Positions 25,587-33,943 of a stretch of DNA of 64,000 bases are shown in pieces. A program made the position numbers and the translations under genes. Source of the stretch: Streptomyces sp. KMM 9044 (GTDB taxonomy: Bacteria; Actinomycetota; Actinomycetes; Streptomycetales; Streptomycetaceae); NCBI RefSeq assembly GCF_024701375.2, contig NZ_CP113910.1:3162001-3226000 (forward strand), given 5' to 3'. How positions within the stretch are numbered: the first letter of the stretch is position 1; each line of letters starts with the position of its first letter. The notes under the pieces were generated by a model. That model searched no databases, was not told the DNA's origin, and saw nothing but the letters and a program-made list of their open reading frames with translations.

Positions 25587-27764
25587 GTGAAGCCGACTAA
25601 CCACCCGACCGTCAGCCCTACCAGCGTGTTCGACCTCCCCGAGCGGCTTGCGGCCAAGGCCGACCCGAAGCTGGTCGCCGGCGACGAGGCACACTTCGCA
25701 GCCATCGCGGAGAGTCTCGAGGAGGCGATCGCCGAGCTGTCCGACCGTCGCGCCGCCACCCTCAGGGCGCCCGGCGGCGTCGGCCGGGAGGCGATGGACC
25801 GGGACCTGGAGGTGCACCGGCTGACCGCCCGCCTGCGCGCCCTGCGCCGTTTCGGTCTGGACCTGTGCCTGGGGCACATCGTGAGCGCCGACGACCCCGA
25901 GCCGGTGTACATCGGACGGCTCGGCCTCACCGACAGCACGGGCCGCCGCCTGCTGATCGACTGGCGCTCCCCCGCCGCCGAGCCGTTCTTCGCGGCGACG
26001 CACGCCGACCCGATGGGGTTGGCGAGCCGCCGCAGGTACCGCTGGACCGGCGGCCGGATCAGCGACTACTGGGACGAGGTGTTCACCGCCGACGGTCTCG
26101 AGGGGCACGCCGCCGCGCTCGACGACCACTCCGCCTTCGTCGCCAGTCTGGGCGGCGACCGGTCGGACCGGATGCGGGACGTGCTCGGCACCATCCAGGC
26201 CGACCAGGACGCCATCATCCGCGCGGGCTCGCGCGGCGCCCTGGTCGTCGACGGCGGCCCGGGTACGGGCAAGACCGTCGTCGCCCTGCACCGCTCCGCG
26301 TACCTGCTCTACTCCGACCCCCGCCTGGGCCACCGTCGCGGCGGCGTGCTGTTCGTCGGCCCGCACCAGCCGTACCTGGCGTACGTCGCCGACGTCCTGC
26401 CCAGCCTCGGCGAGGAGGGCGTGCAGACCTGCACGCTGCGCGACCTCGTCCCCGAGGGGCCCGCGGCAGCCGTCGAGAGCGACCCGGAGGTGGCCCGCCT
26501 GAAGGCGTCCGCGGACATGGTGGGGGCGATCGAGACGGCCGTACGGTTCTACGAGGACCCGCCCGCCCGGGGCATGGCGGTGACCACCCCCTGGTCGACC
26601 GTCCCGCTGACCGCCGACGACTGGGCGGAGGCCTTCCAGGCCCCGGAGCCCGGCACCCCGCACAACGAGGCACGCGAACACATCTGGGACGAGCTGGTCA
26701 CGATCCTCCGGGACAAGCACGGCGGCGAAGCCCCGCCGGACCGCCTCTTCCAGCGGGCCCTGCGCGGCAACCACGAACTGGTCGCCGCCCTCAACAACGC
26801 CTGGCCGCTCCTCGAACCCACCGACGTCGTCTCCGACCTGTGGTCGGTCCCCGCGTACCTGCGCATGTGCGCCCCCTGGCTCGGCCCCGACGAGGTCGGA
26901 CGCCTGCGCCGCGAGGGCGCGGACGCCCAGGCCTGGACGGTGTCCGACCTGCCGCTCCTCGACGCGGCCCGGCAGCGGCTCGGCGACCCGACGTCGTCCC
27001 TGCGCAAGCGCCGCCACGACGCCTCGGTCGCCGCCCAGCGCGAGCGCATGGCCGGCGTCATCGACAACGTCATCGCCTCCGACGACGACGGCGAGGGCGC
27101 GGTGACCATGCTGCACGGCCAGGACCTGCGGGACAGCCTGATCGACGAGAGCGCCCTGCCCACCCCCGAACCGGACGCGCTCGCCGGCCCGTTCGCACAC
27201 GTCGTCGTGGACGAGGCCCAGGAACTCACCGACGCCCAGTGGCAGATGCTGCTCCTGCGCTGCCCGTCCCGGAGCTTCACCATCGTCGGGGACCGCGCCC
27301 AGGCCAGGCACGGCTTCACGGAGTCGTGGCAGGAACGGCTCCGGCGCATCGGCCTCGACCGGATCGACGTCGCCTCCCTGAACATCAACTACCGCACGCC
27401 GCAGGAGGTGATGACGGAAGCCGAGCCGGTCATCCGGGCCGCCCTCCCCGACGCCAACGTCCCGGCCTCCGTCCGCGCGGGCGGCCTCCCCGTCGTCCAC
27501 GGCCCGGTCTCCGACCTCGACTCGGTCCTCGACACCTGGCTCGCCGCCCACGAGGACGGCAACGGAATCGCCTGCGTCATCGGCGACCCCACGTTCCGAG
27601 GCACCTCCCGCATCCGCTCCCTGACCCCGGAACTCGCCAAGGGCCTCGAATTCGACCTGGTCGTCCTCGTGGCCCCGGACAACTTCGGCAGGGGCATCGA
27701 GGGAGCGGTCGACCGCTACGTGGCGATGACCCGGGCGACCCGGCAACTGGTCGTCCTCACCTGA
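25587..27764 (+). CDS. helR: HelR-type helicase-like protein that protects RNA polymerase from rifamycins
   Basis: 725-residue SF1 helicase-like ATPase of the HelD/HelR branch. It has Walker A DGGPGTGKTVVALHRSAYLL, the DEAQE box VVVDEAQELTDAQWQMLLLR, GDRAQARHGF, the NYRTP motif, KGLEFDLVVLV and AMTRATRQLVVLT. The N-terminus (FDLPERLAAKADPKLVAGDE) contains the arm that enters RNA polymerase channels in this family. It is known that HelR displaces rifamycins from RNA polymerase and recycles stalled enzyme. GTG 25587 is the best start given the RAE position; GTG 25626 is an alternative. Confidence 0.88.
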   Translation: MKPTNHPTVSPTSVFDLPERLAAKADPKLVAGDEAHFAAIAESLEEAIAELSDRRAATLRAPGGVGREAMDRDLEVHRLTARLRALRRFGLDLCLGHIVSADDPEPVYIGRLGLTDSTGRRLLIDWRSPAAEPFFAATHADPMGLASRRRYRWTGGRISDYWDEVFTADGLEGHAAALDDHSAFVASLGGDRSDRMRDVLGTIQADQDAIIRAGSRGALVVDGGPGTGKTVVALHRSAYLLYSDPRLGHRRGGVLFVGPHQPYLAYVADVLPSLGEEGVQTCTLRDLVPEGPAAAVESDPEVARLKASADMVGAIETAVRFYEDPPARGMAVTTPWSTVPLTADDWAEAFQAPEPGTPHNEAREHIWDELVTILRDKHGGEAPPDRLFQRALRGNHELVAALNNAWPLLEPTDVVSDLWSVPAYLRMCAPWLGPDEVGRLRREGADAQAWTVSDLPLLDAARQRLGDPTSSLRKRRHDASVAAQRERMAGVIDNVIASDDDGEGAVTMLHGQDLRDSLIDESALPTPEPDALAGPFAHVVVDEAQELTDAQWQMLLLRCPSRSFTIVGDRAQARHGFTESWQERLRRIGLDRIDVASLNINYRTPQEVMTEAEPVIRAALPDANVPASVRAGGLPVVHGPVSDLDSVLDTWLAAHEDGNGIACVIGDPTFRGTSRIRSLTPELAKGLEFDLVVLVAPDNFGRGIEGAVDRYVAMTRATRQLVVLT

Positions 27765-27907
27765 TGCCTTGACGGGTTGCACGGGGAGGCACGCGCTCAG
27801 GCCGCGCATGCGCCCTCACTCATCAGTGGCTTGGTCGTCCTCCTGGGGCGTTTTCCGTATGTCAGCACCGGTCGCGGTGTCGCGGGTGCGGTACGCCCGT
27901 GAACGGG

Positions 27908-28070
27908 ATGACCGGTGACGACCGCCGCCTTCCGCCCGTCCTCGCCGGCATGGCCCGCACCGGGTTCGACCACGCCGACGGTGACGGGACCGACTTCGAG
28001 CCCTGCGACGCGTTCGACACAGCCGAGGAAGCCACCGACCGGCTACGCCGATGGACCGGGAACCCGACAC
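27908..28070 (+). pseudogene. N-terminal remnant of a small acidic protein
   Basis: ATG 27908 (or GTG 27899) gives MTGDDRRLPPVLAGMARTG, then DGDGTDFEPCDAFDTAEEA and DRLRRWTGNP. This resembles the start of a SMI1/SUKH-like Streptomyces protein, but the frame degenerates after ~54 codons where a DUF397 fragment begins in another frame. Composition supports former coding; the identity is tentative. Confidence 0.45.
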
Positions 28071-28088
28071 GGAGCCGACGGCAAGCTG

Positions 28089-28319
28089 GAGTGGATAAAG
28101 AGCAGCTACAGCTCGGACGACGGTCCTTCCCGCGTCGAAGTGGCCTGGAGGAGGAGCAGCTACAGCGGCGCTGACACCCCCTCCTGCATCGAGGTGGCCA
28201 CCGTCCCCGACAGCATCCTCGTCCGCGACTCCAAGAATCCGGACGGCCCCCGCCTCGCCCTCGCCCCTACCACCCGGGTCAAGACGTTTTCGCCTACCTG
28301 TTGGACGCTGGCCGCGTGA
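28089..28319 (+). pseudogene. DUF397-domain remnant, 5'-truncated
   Basis: The frame reads LEWIKSSYSSDDGPSRVEV, then WRRSSYSGADTPSCIEVAT and ILVRDSKNPDGPRLALAP, a textbook DUF397 sequence with its doubled SSYS motif and RDSKNPDGP. No start codon precedes it in frame, and the last ~20 residues look shifted. DUF397 proteins usually pair with an XRE regulator; none is adjacent, so this is probably a leftover. Confidence 0.6.
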
Positions 28320-28390
28320 ACGCCTTGCCGGGCATCGGCCAGGATGGTCTCCGAAGGATCGACGGATACCCGGGTAAGGACGGTGGAGAC

Positions 28391-29557
28391 ATGAGCGGCA
28401 GGCCGCTGCTGAACCGCAGGCTGGACGGACTCGGGACGACGATCTTCGCGGAGATGTCGGCGCTCGCGACCGCTACTGGCGCGATCAACCTGGGCCAGGG
28501 TTTCCCGGACACGGACGGGCCGGAGTCAGTACGGGAAGCGGCCGTACGAGCGCTACGGGACGGGCGCGGCAATCAGTACCCGCCGGGACCAGGCATCCCG
28601 GAGCTGCGCCAGGCGATCGCCGACCACCAGCGCCGCTTCTACGACCTGAGCCTCGACCCCGATACGGAAGTCCTGGTCACCGCAGGGGCAACCGAGGCGA
28701 TCGCCGCAGCCATGCTCGCCCTCCTCGAACCGGGAGACGAGGTGATCGCCTTCGAGCCCTTCTACGACTCCTACGCGGCCTGTATCGCCATGGCCGGCGC
28801 GAAGCGCGTACCGCTCACCCTGCGCGCCCCGTCCTTCCGCCCGGACCTGGACGAGCTGCGCGCCAGGATCACCCCGCGGACCCGCCTCCTTCTCCTCAAC
28901 ACCCCCCACAACCCGACCGGAACGGTCCTCACCGCCGAAGAGCAGAGCGCCATCGCCGCACTCGCCGTCGAACACGACCTGCTCGTGGTCACCGACGAGG
29001 TGTACGAGCACCTGGTCTACGAGGGTACGCACCGCCCCATCGCGGCCCTGCCGGGCATGCGTGAGCGCACTGTCTCCATCTCCTCCGCCGGCAAGAGCTT
29101 CTCCTTCACCGGTTGGAAGGTTGGCTGGGTCATGGCTGACGGCCCGCTCGTCTCCGCCGTCCGGACGGCCAAGCAGTACCTGACGTACGTCAGTGCGGGT
29201 CCCTTCCAGTACGCGATCGCCGAAGCACTGCGCCTGCCGGACGCGTACTTCGACAGCTTCCGCGCCGACCTCCGCCGCAAGCGCGACCTGCTCGGCGACG
29301 GCCTGCGCGCGGCCGGGTTCGAGGTCTACCAGCCCCAGGGCACGTACTTCATCACCACCGGCATCACGCCCTTCGGTGAGAAGGACGCCTACGCCTTCTG
29401 CCGCGCCCTCCCGGAACGCTGCGGCGTCGTCGCCATCCCCAACTCCGCCTTCTGCGACGACCCCGACGCCGGCCGCAGCCAGGTGCGCTTCACCTTCTGC
29501 AAGAGGGACGACGTTCTCGACGAGGCTGCCAGTCGGCTGCGACATCTGGCGTCCTGA
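28391..29557 (+). CDS. PLP-dependent class I/II aminotransferase
   Basis: 388 residues, fold-type I. NLGQGFPDTDGPESV, NQYPPGPGIPELRQAI, PHNPTGTV and VVTDEVYEHLVY lead to the PLP lysine in ISSAGKSFSFTGWKVGW; the C-terminal Arg is in SQVRFTFCK. This pattern is of the DapC/kynurenine-aminotransferase-like (YbdL) group, so the substrate may be N-succinyl-diaminopimelate, methionine, glutamine or kynurenine; sequence alone does not decide. ATG 28391 follows GGTGGAG. It has no operon partner. Confidence 0.9.
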   Translation: MSGRPLLNRRLDGLGTTIFAEMSALATATGAINLGQGFPDTDGPESVREAAVRALRDGRGNQYPPGPGIPELRQAIADHQRRFYDLSLDPDTEVLVTAGATEAIAAAMLALLEPGDEVIAFEPFYDSYAACIAMAGAKRVPLTLRAPSFRPDLDELRARITPRTRLLLLNTPHNPTGTVLTAEEQSAIAALAVEHDLLVVTDEVYEHLVYEGTHRPIAALPGMRERTVSISSAGKSFSFTGWKVGWVMADGPLVSAVRTAKQYLTYVSAGPFQYAIAEALRLPDAYFDSFRADLRRKRDLLGDGLRAAGFEVYQPQGTYFITTGITPFGEKDAYAFCRALPERCGVVAIPNSAFCDDPDAGRSQVRFTFCKRDDVLDEAASRLRHLAS

Positions 29558-29640
29558 ACGGCCGCGCCGCGCGCAGGGCGTGTTCTCCGGTCTGAGTGAG
29601 CCCTCGGGGGCGACATCGTCTGAACCGTTCCGGGTCAGGT

Positions 29641-29686
29641 AGGCGCTTCCTCTACCAGGCAGGTGCTTCCTCTACCAGGCAGGTGC
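29641..29686. repeat. Tandem 20-bp direct repeat
   Basis: AGGCGCTTCCTCTACCAGGC (29641-29660) is followed by AGGTGCTTCCTCTACCAGGC (29661-29680), one mismatch, and the start of a third unit (AGGTGC). It lies between the aminotransferase gene and the TetR gene, both pointing toward it. Confidence 0.8.
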
Positions 29687-29738
29687 TCAACCGCTCACGT
29701 AGCGGTCCCTCGCCCTCGAGCGGCAACGGTGAGGAGAC

Positions 29739-30341
29739 TCAGTGGACGGTGCGGGGCAGTACGGCAAGGGCTGTCCGGGCGATATCGGTCAGCGTCTCCT
29801 CGCTCGCTCCGGCCTTGCCCAGCGCTTCAATGCCGCGCAGCACGGCGAGCACCAGAACAGCCAGCTTTCCCGGATCCGCGTCCGCGGCGATGTCGCCATT
29901 GCGCTGACAGGCTGCGATGTCGTCCTCCAGTAGCGCCTGCAGTGCCCCCATGGCCGCGCGAGCCCGCTTGGCCACCGTCTCGTCGTGTTCGGCCAGCTCG
30001 GCGGCGCCCTTGGCCAACAGACATCCGCGGCGGGCGGGGTCTGCGGCAGTCGCCGCCACCACCGCGTACACGTGGGCGGACAGCCGCGCGTGGGCGTCCG
30101 CGTCGGTGCCGGTGCCGCGCAACTGCCGGCTCGCAGCGTCGACGACGGAGGTGCAGTAGGCGTCGAACACGCGGTGGAACAGTTCCTGCTTTCCGCCGAA
30201 CGCGCCGTACAGGCTGCCTTTGCCGAGCCCCGTCGCCTCGGCGATGTCTTCCATGCGCGTGGCGGCGTACCCACCCGACCAGAACCGTTCCCGGGCAGTG
30301 TCCAGTACCTGCTGCTCGTCGAACTTCCTAGGTCGTGCCAT
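29739..30341 (-). CDS. TetR-family transcriptional repressor
   Basis: 200 residues. The N-terminal HTH (MEDIAEATGLGKGSLYGAFG) is typical; the rest is a helical ligand domain (HVYAVVAATAADPARRGCLL). It is divergent from an SDR gene with an 87-bp gap filled by a near-perfect 53-bp palindrome, its probable operator, so it likely represses both itself and the SDR/SnoaL genes. The ligand is unknown; control by the SDR substrate is a reasonable inference. Confidence 0.93.
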   Translation of the reverse strand: MARPRKFDEQQVLDTARERFWSGGYAATRMEDIAEATGLGKGSLYGAFGGKQELFHRVFDAYCTSVVDAASRQLRGTGTDADAHARLSAHVYAVVAATAADPARRGCLLAKGAAELAEHDETVAKRARAAMGALQALLEDDIAACQRNGDIAADADPGKLAVLVLAVLRGIEALGKAGASEETLTDIARTALAVLPRTVH

Positions 30342-30357
30342 GGGGACAGCCTACCGG

Positions 30358-30410
30358 TTCTTGACTGGTTCGTCCATAACGACTAGCGTTATGGACGAAC
30401 CAGTCAAGAA
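30358..30410. promoter_or_regulatory. 53-bp perfect palindrome with symmetric divergent promoters
   Basis: Two 24-nt arms (30358-30381 and 30387-30410) are exact reverse complements around ACTAG. Each arm contains TTGACT, followed 17 nt later by TAGCGT, so each strand reads a -35/-10 pair inside the palindrome. It is the probable TetR operator for 29739-30341 and 30429-31160. Confidence 0.85.
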
Positions 30411-30428
30411 TTGAGGAGTGGGCGCGTG

Positions 30429-31160
30429 ATGACCGAAGTACTCGCAGACAGGGTCGCGGTGGTCACCGGAGCCGACAGCGGCATTGGGCTTGCCATCTCC
30501 GGGCGGTTCGCCGCGGAGGGGGCACGAGTGTTCCTGGCCGGTCGCCGTCAGGAGCCGCTCGACGCGGCCGTCACTGAGATCGGGCCAGCGGCCACCGGTG
30601 TCAGGACCGATGTTTCGGTACAGACGGACCTCGATGACCTTTACTCGGTCGTGCGCGAGGAGGCGGGCCGCATCGACGTGCTCGTCGCCAACACCGGCAG
30701 CGCTGTCCCTCAGCGTCTCGGTGAGATCACAGAGGAAGCCATCGACGCCACCTTCGGTACGAACGTGAAGGGCACGATCTTCACCGTGCAGAAGGCGCTG
30801 CCCCTGCTGTCGGACGGCGCCTCGATCGTAGTGACAGGGTCGGCCAATGCGCTCTCCCCCGGAACGGGCCTGGCAACTTACGGCGCGTCGAAGGCAGCAG
30901 TACGCAACCTGGTGCGCAGCTGGGCGCTCAGCGCACAGGAACGGAAGTTCCGGGTGAACGTGCTGAGCCCCGGCCCGACCGGGACCCCGCGCCTGGTCGG
31001 CGTCCTGGGACCGGACCACCGGCTCGCCTCGGAGGTGCCGCTCGGCAGGATCGGCCGACCGGACGAGATCGCCGCCGTGGCGACGTTCCTGGCCTCGGAC
31101 GCTTCCAGCTTCGTCAACGGCGCCGAATGGTTCGTCGACGGAGGCCTGGCGCAGGTCTGA
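30429..31160 (+). CDS. Short-chain dehydrogenase/reductase
   Basis: 243 residues, classical SDR. The cofactor motif is VVTGADSGIGLAIS, with AGRR after beta-2 suggesting NADPH. VANTGSA, the active Ser in VVTGSANALSPG and Tyr/Lys in LATYGASKAAVRN complete the site; VNVLSPGPTGTPR follows. GAGGAG lies 10 nt before ATG 30429 and 7 nt before an in-frame GTG at 30426, so the start is uncertain by one codon. It is controlled by the divergent TetR gene and followed 53 bp later by a SnoaL-like gene. Confidence 0.92.
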   Translation: MTEVLADRVAVVTGADSGIGLAISGRFAAEGARVFLAGRRQEPLDAAVTEIGPAATGVRTDVSVQTDLDDLYSVVREEAGRIDVLVANTGSAVPQRLGEITEEAIDATFGTNVKGTIFTVQKALPLLSDGASIVVTGSANALSPGTGLATYGASKAAVRNLVRSWALSAQERKFRVNVLSPGPTGTPRLVGVLGPDHRLASEVPLGRIGRPDEIAAVATFLASDASSFVNGAEWFVDGGLAQV

Positions 31161-31213
31161 CCGCGTCCCTCAACCAGCACGAGAGCGCACCACACCACGT
31201 ACCAGGAGGAAAA

Positions 31214-31672
31214 GTGAACGCCAACAGCGATATCGAGAAGCGTCGCGAAGAGATTGCCATCAACTACTTCCGCATGGTGGACGCCGGCAACCCTGCGGTC
31301 GTCGACGTCTTCACGGAAGATGCTCACATGTTTTACCCGAAGTTCGGCATCGCGAGGGGGAAGGCGCAGATCGGAGCGTTCGCCCAGGGTCTCGGCCGGG
31401 GAATCGCGTCGCTCAGGCACGAGATCGAGGGCTTCACCGTGTTGACGTCCGGGAACTACGTGATCGTCGAGGGCGTGGAAAGGGGAACAACGACGTCAGG
31501 CGTGGACTTCCCTGACGGCGTTTCCTCCTTCGGGCTGTTCTGCAATGTGTTCGAGTTCGAGGGTGAACTCATCAAGAGGGTCCACATCTACGTGGACCCG
31601 GACTTCGCCAACACGCACGTCGAGGGTGTGGCTTGGGGCAAGTCGGTGCAGGACAGCATCGCCAGCCGGTAG
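31214..31672 (+). CDS. SnoaL/NTF2-like protein
   Basis: 152 residues with the cone-fold pattern of the SnoaL-like superfamily (INYFRMVDAGNPAVVDVF, FTEDAHMFYPKFGIARGK, GNYVIVEGVERGTT, FNVFEFEGELIKRVHIYVD-like end). GTG 31214 has AGGAGGA three nt upstream. It follows the SDR gene and is probably cotranscribed; SDR/SnoaL pairs often act together on small ketones, but no substrate can be inferred. Its last bases overlap an opposite-strand hsdM remnant. Confidence 0.85.
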   Translation: MNANSDIEKRREEIAINYFRMVDAGNPAVVDVFTEDAHMFYPKFGIARGKAQIGAFAQGLGRGIASLRHEIEGFTVLTSGNYVIVEGVERGTTTSGVDFPDGVSSFGLFCNVFEFEGELIKRVHIYVDPDFANTHVEGVAWGKSVQDSIASR

Positions 31673-31842
31673 TCGGCCTCCTCCAGCACGGGCTGAAGGT
31701 TCTCGACGATCTCGGCGGCCGGTACCTCGGGCGCGGGCAGGTTGTCCGCGTCGTCGAGGCCCGGGGCACGGAGCCGGGTGATGTCGAGGTCGGCCTTGTC
31801 GCGGGCGATCGGTTCCTCGCACGTGTACGCCTTGAAGCGTTT
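31660..31842 (-). pseudogene. C-terminal vestige of a type I restriction-modification methylase subunit
   Basis: On the minus strand the sequence reads RFKAYTCEEPIARDKADLDI, then LDDADNLPAPEVPAAEIVEN and LQPVLEEADYRLAM. This is the conserved end of HsdM proteins (the IARDKANLDI...LPAPEVIAAEIVEDL pattern). The methylase domain and the hsdS/hsdR partners are absent, and there is no start codon. It is the relic of a lost type I system. Confidence 0.65.
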
Positions 31843-32227
31843 CCTCCCGACCCGCTTCGGAGGATGGCGTCCCGCGGAGCGGTGTAACGGATCTTGGCTG
31901 GGAAGCGCGCCGTTTCCGTGCCCTCGCGTGCATCGACCACCGGTGAACGCTCCCTGGGAACGGGGCAGGCCACCGTGCGACTGTCCTTGGCAGTGCCTGG
32001 TCCGTGATCCCTGAGTCCAATCACCCGTCGAGGCTGCGCCCAGGGACACAACCGTCGCTCGGACAGAGCAGTTGAGCCCGCAGCCCCAGGCGTCGGCGCG
32101 CGCCCGCGGGGCATGGTGAGACGTCCCCCGGGCAGACACGGAGGTCCCGGGCCGGAGAGACGACGCCGTGCCCCGGGAACCGCCGAACGGCGACCCCCCG
32201 GGGCACGGCATACCGACGAACAGAGCG
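31843..32227. other. Gap upstream of the hsdM vestige, no gene called
   Basis: About 385 bp of G/C-rich sequence. Open frames here have no ribosome sites and no family resemblance; they are probably degraded remains of the same lost locus or non-coding DNA following hemD. Confidence 0.4.
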
Positions 32228-33943
32228 CTACGTCGTCGACCGGCGCCTACGCGCCCCCGGGCGCCGTTCGCTCGGCCGGGTCACCGGGTCGCCGGCCTCC
32301 AGCGCGGCCGTGCGGCGCCGCGCGCCGAAGTCGGCCAGGGCCTCCGCCAGCTTGTGCACCGACGGCTCCGGGGCCATGACGTCGACCCGCAGCCCGTGTT
32401 CCTCGGCCGTCTTCGCCGTCGCCGGGCCGATACAGGCGATGACCGTCACGTTGTGCGGCTTGCCCGCGATGCCGACCAGGTTCCGGACCGTCGACGACGA
32501 GGTGAAGAGCACCGCGTCGAAGCCGCCGCCCTTGATCGCCTCACGGGTCTCCGCCGGCGGCGGCGAGGCGCGCACCGTACGGTAGGCGGTGACGTCGTCG
32601 ACCTCCCAGCCCAGGTCGATGAGACCGGCCACCAGTGTCTCGGTGGCGATGTCGGCACGCGGCAGGAAGACGCGGTCGATCGGGTCGAAGACCGGGTCGT
32701 AGGGCGGCCAGTCCTCCAGGAGCCCCGCCGCCGACTGCTCGCCGCTGGGCACCAGGTCGGGCTTGACGCCGAAGGCGATCAGCGCGTTGGCGGTCTGTTC
32801 GCCGACCGCGGCGACCTTGATCCCGGCGAAGGCGCGGGCGTCGAGACCGTACTCCTCGAACTTCTCCCGCACCGCCTTGACCGCGTTGACGGAGGTGAAG
32901 GCGATCCACTCGTAGCGGCCCGTGACCAGGCCCTTGACCGCCCGATCCATCTGCTGCGGGGTACGAGGCGGTTCGACGGCGATGGTCGGCACCTCGTGCG
33001 GCACCGCGCCGTAGGACCGCAGCTGGTCGGAGAGCGACGCCGCCTGCTCCTTCGTGCGCGGCACGAGCACCTTCCAGCCGAACATCGGCTTGGACTCGAA
33101 CCACGCCAGCCGGTCGCGCTGGGCGGGGGCGAAACGCTCACCGACCACGGCTATGACCGGCCGGCCGCCCTCGGGCGACGGCAACGCCTTCGCCTGCTTC
33201 AGCGTCTGCGCGATCGTGCCGAGCGTCGCCGTCCAGGTGCGCTGCCGGGTCGTCGTACCGGCGACGGTCACCGTCAGCGGGGTGTCGGGCTTGCGACCGG
33301 CGGACACCAGTTCGCCCGCCGCCGCGGCCACCGAGTCGAGCGTCGCGGAGACGACCACCGTGCCGTCCGACACCCCGACCTCGGTCCAGCAGCGTTCGGA
33401 CGCGGTGCGCGCGTCCACGAACCGTACGTCCGCGCCCTGCGCGTCCCGCAGGGGCACACCGGCGTACGCGGGCACACCGACCGCCGCCGCGACACCGGGG
33501 ACGACCTCGAAGGTCACCCCGGCCGCCACGCACGCCAGCATCTCCTCGGCGGCGTACGCGTCGAGGCCGGGATCACCGGCCACCGCACGGACGACCCGCC
33601 TGCCGCCCCGCGCGGCCTCCATGACAAGATGTGCCGCATCCCGCACCGCGGGTGCGCCTACGGTTGGTGACGCGCCGTCAACGACCGTGAGCTGAGGCGT
33701 GCCTGTGCCCGGAGCGGACGCCGCGGAGGAACCCGCCGAGTCCGTGTCCGTGGGCACCTCGGCGACGCCCTGCCTGGCATGTCGGCGTACGACGTCGAGC
33801 ACCTCGTGCTCGGCGACGAGAACGTCCGCGTTCGCCAGCGCCTCCACGGCGCGCAGAGTCAGCAGTCCCGGATCCCCGGGTCCGGCACCGAGGAAGGTGA
33901 CGCACCCGTGTTCCGGAGGGGGTGGAAGGGTGGTGGGGCTCAC
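32228..33943 (-). CDS. hemD: Fused uroporphyrinogen-III C-methyltransferase-like / uroporphyrinogen-III synthase
   Basis: 571 residues in two parts. Residues ~10-250 resemble the SAM-dependent CobA fold (FLGAGPGDPGLLTLRAVEAL, VPGVAAAVGVPAYAGVPL); residues ~270-530 are the HemD domain (GWKVLVPRTKEQAASLSDQL, IAFTSVNAVKAV, FTSSSTVRNLVG, IACIGPATAKTAEEHGL). The latter closes hydroxymethylbilane to uroporphyrinogen III. Whether the CobA part still methylates is unclear. GTG 33943 overlaps the hemC stop by 4 bp; it is the last gene of the rex-hemACD operon. Confidence 0.92.
   Translation of the reverse strand: MSPTTLPPPPEHGCVTFLGAGPGDPGLLTLRAVEALANADVLVAEHEVLDVVRRHARQGVAEVPTDTDSAGSSAASAPGTGTPQLTVVDGASPTVGAPAVRDAAHLVMEAARGGRRVVRAVAGDPGLDAYAAEEMLACVAAGVTFEVVPGVAAAVGVPAYAGVPLRDAQGADVRFVDARTASERCWTEVGVSDGTVVVSATLDSVAAAAGELVSAGRKPDTPLTVTVAGTTTRQRTWTATLGTIAQTLKQAKALPSPEGGRPVIAVVGERFAPAQRDRLAWFESKPMFGWKVLVPRTKEQAASLSDQLRSYGAVPHEVPTIAVEPPRTPQQMDRAVKGLVTGRYEWIAFTSVNAVKAVREKFEEYGLDARAFAGIKVAAVGEQTANALIAFGVKPDLVPSGEQSAAGLLEDWPPYDPVFDPIDRVFLPRADIATETLVAGLIDLGWEVDDVTAYRTVRASPPPAETREAIKGGGFDAVLFTSSSTVRNLVGIAGKPHNVTVIACIGPATAKTAEEHGLRVDVMAPEPSVHKLAEALADFGARRRTAALEAGDPVTRPSERRPGARRRRSTT

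Noticed and set aside
25524..27809. 761-codon minus-strand open frame opposite helR
   Set aside because: High-G/C shadow frame; helicase motifs are on the plus strand.
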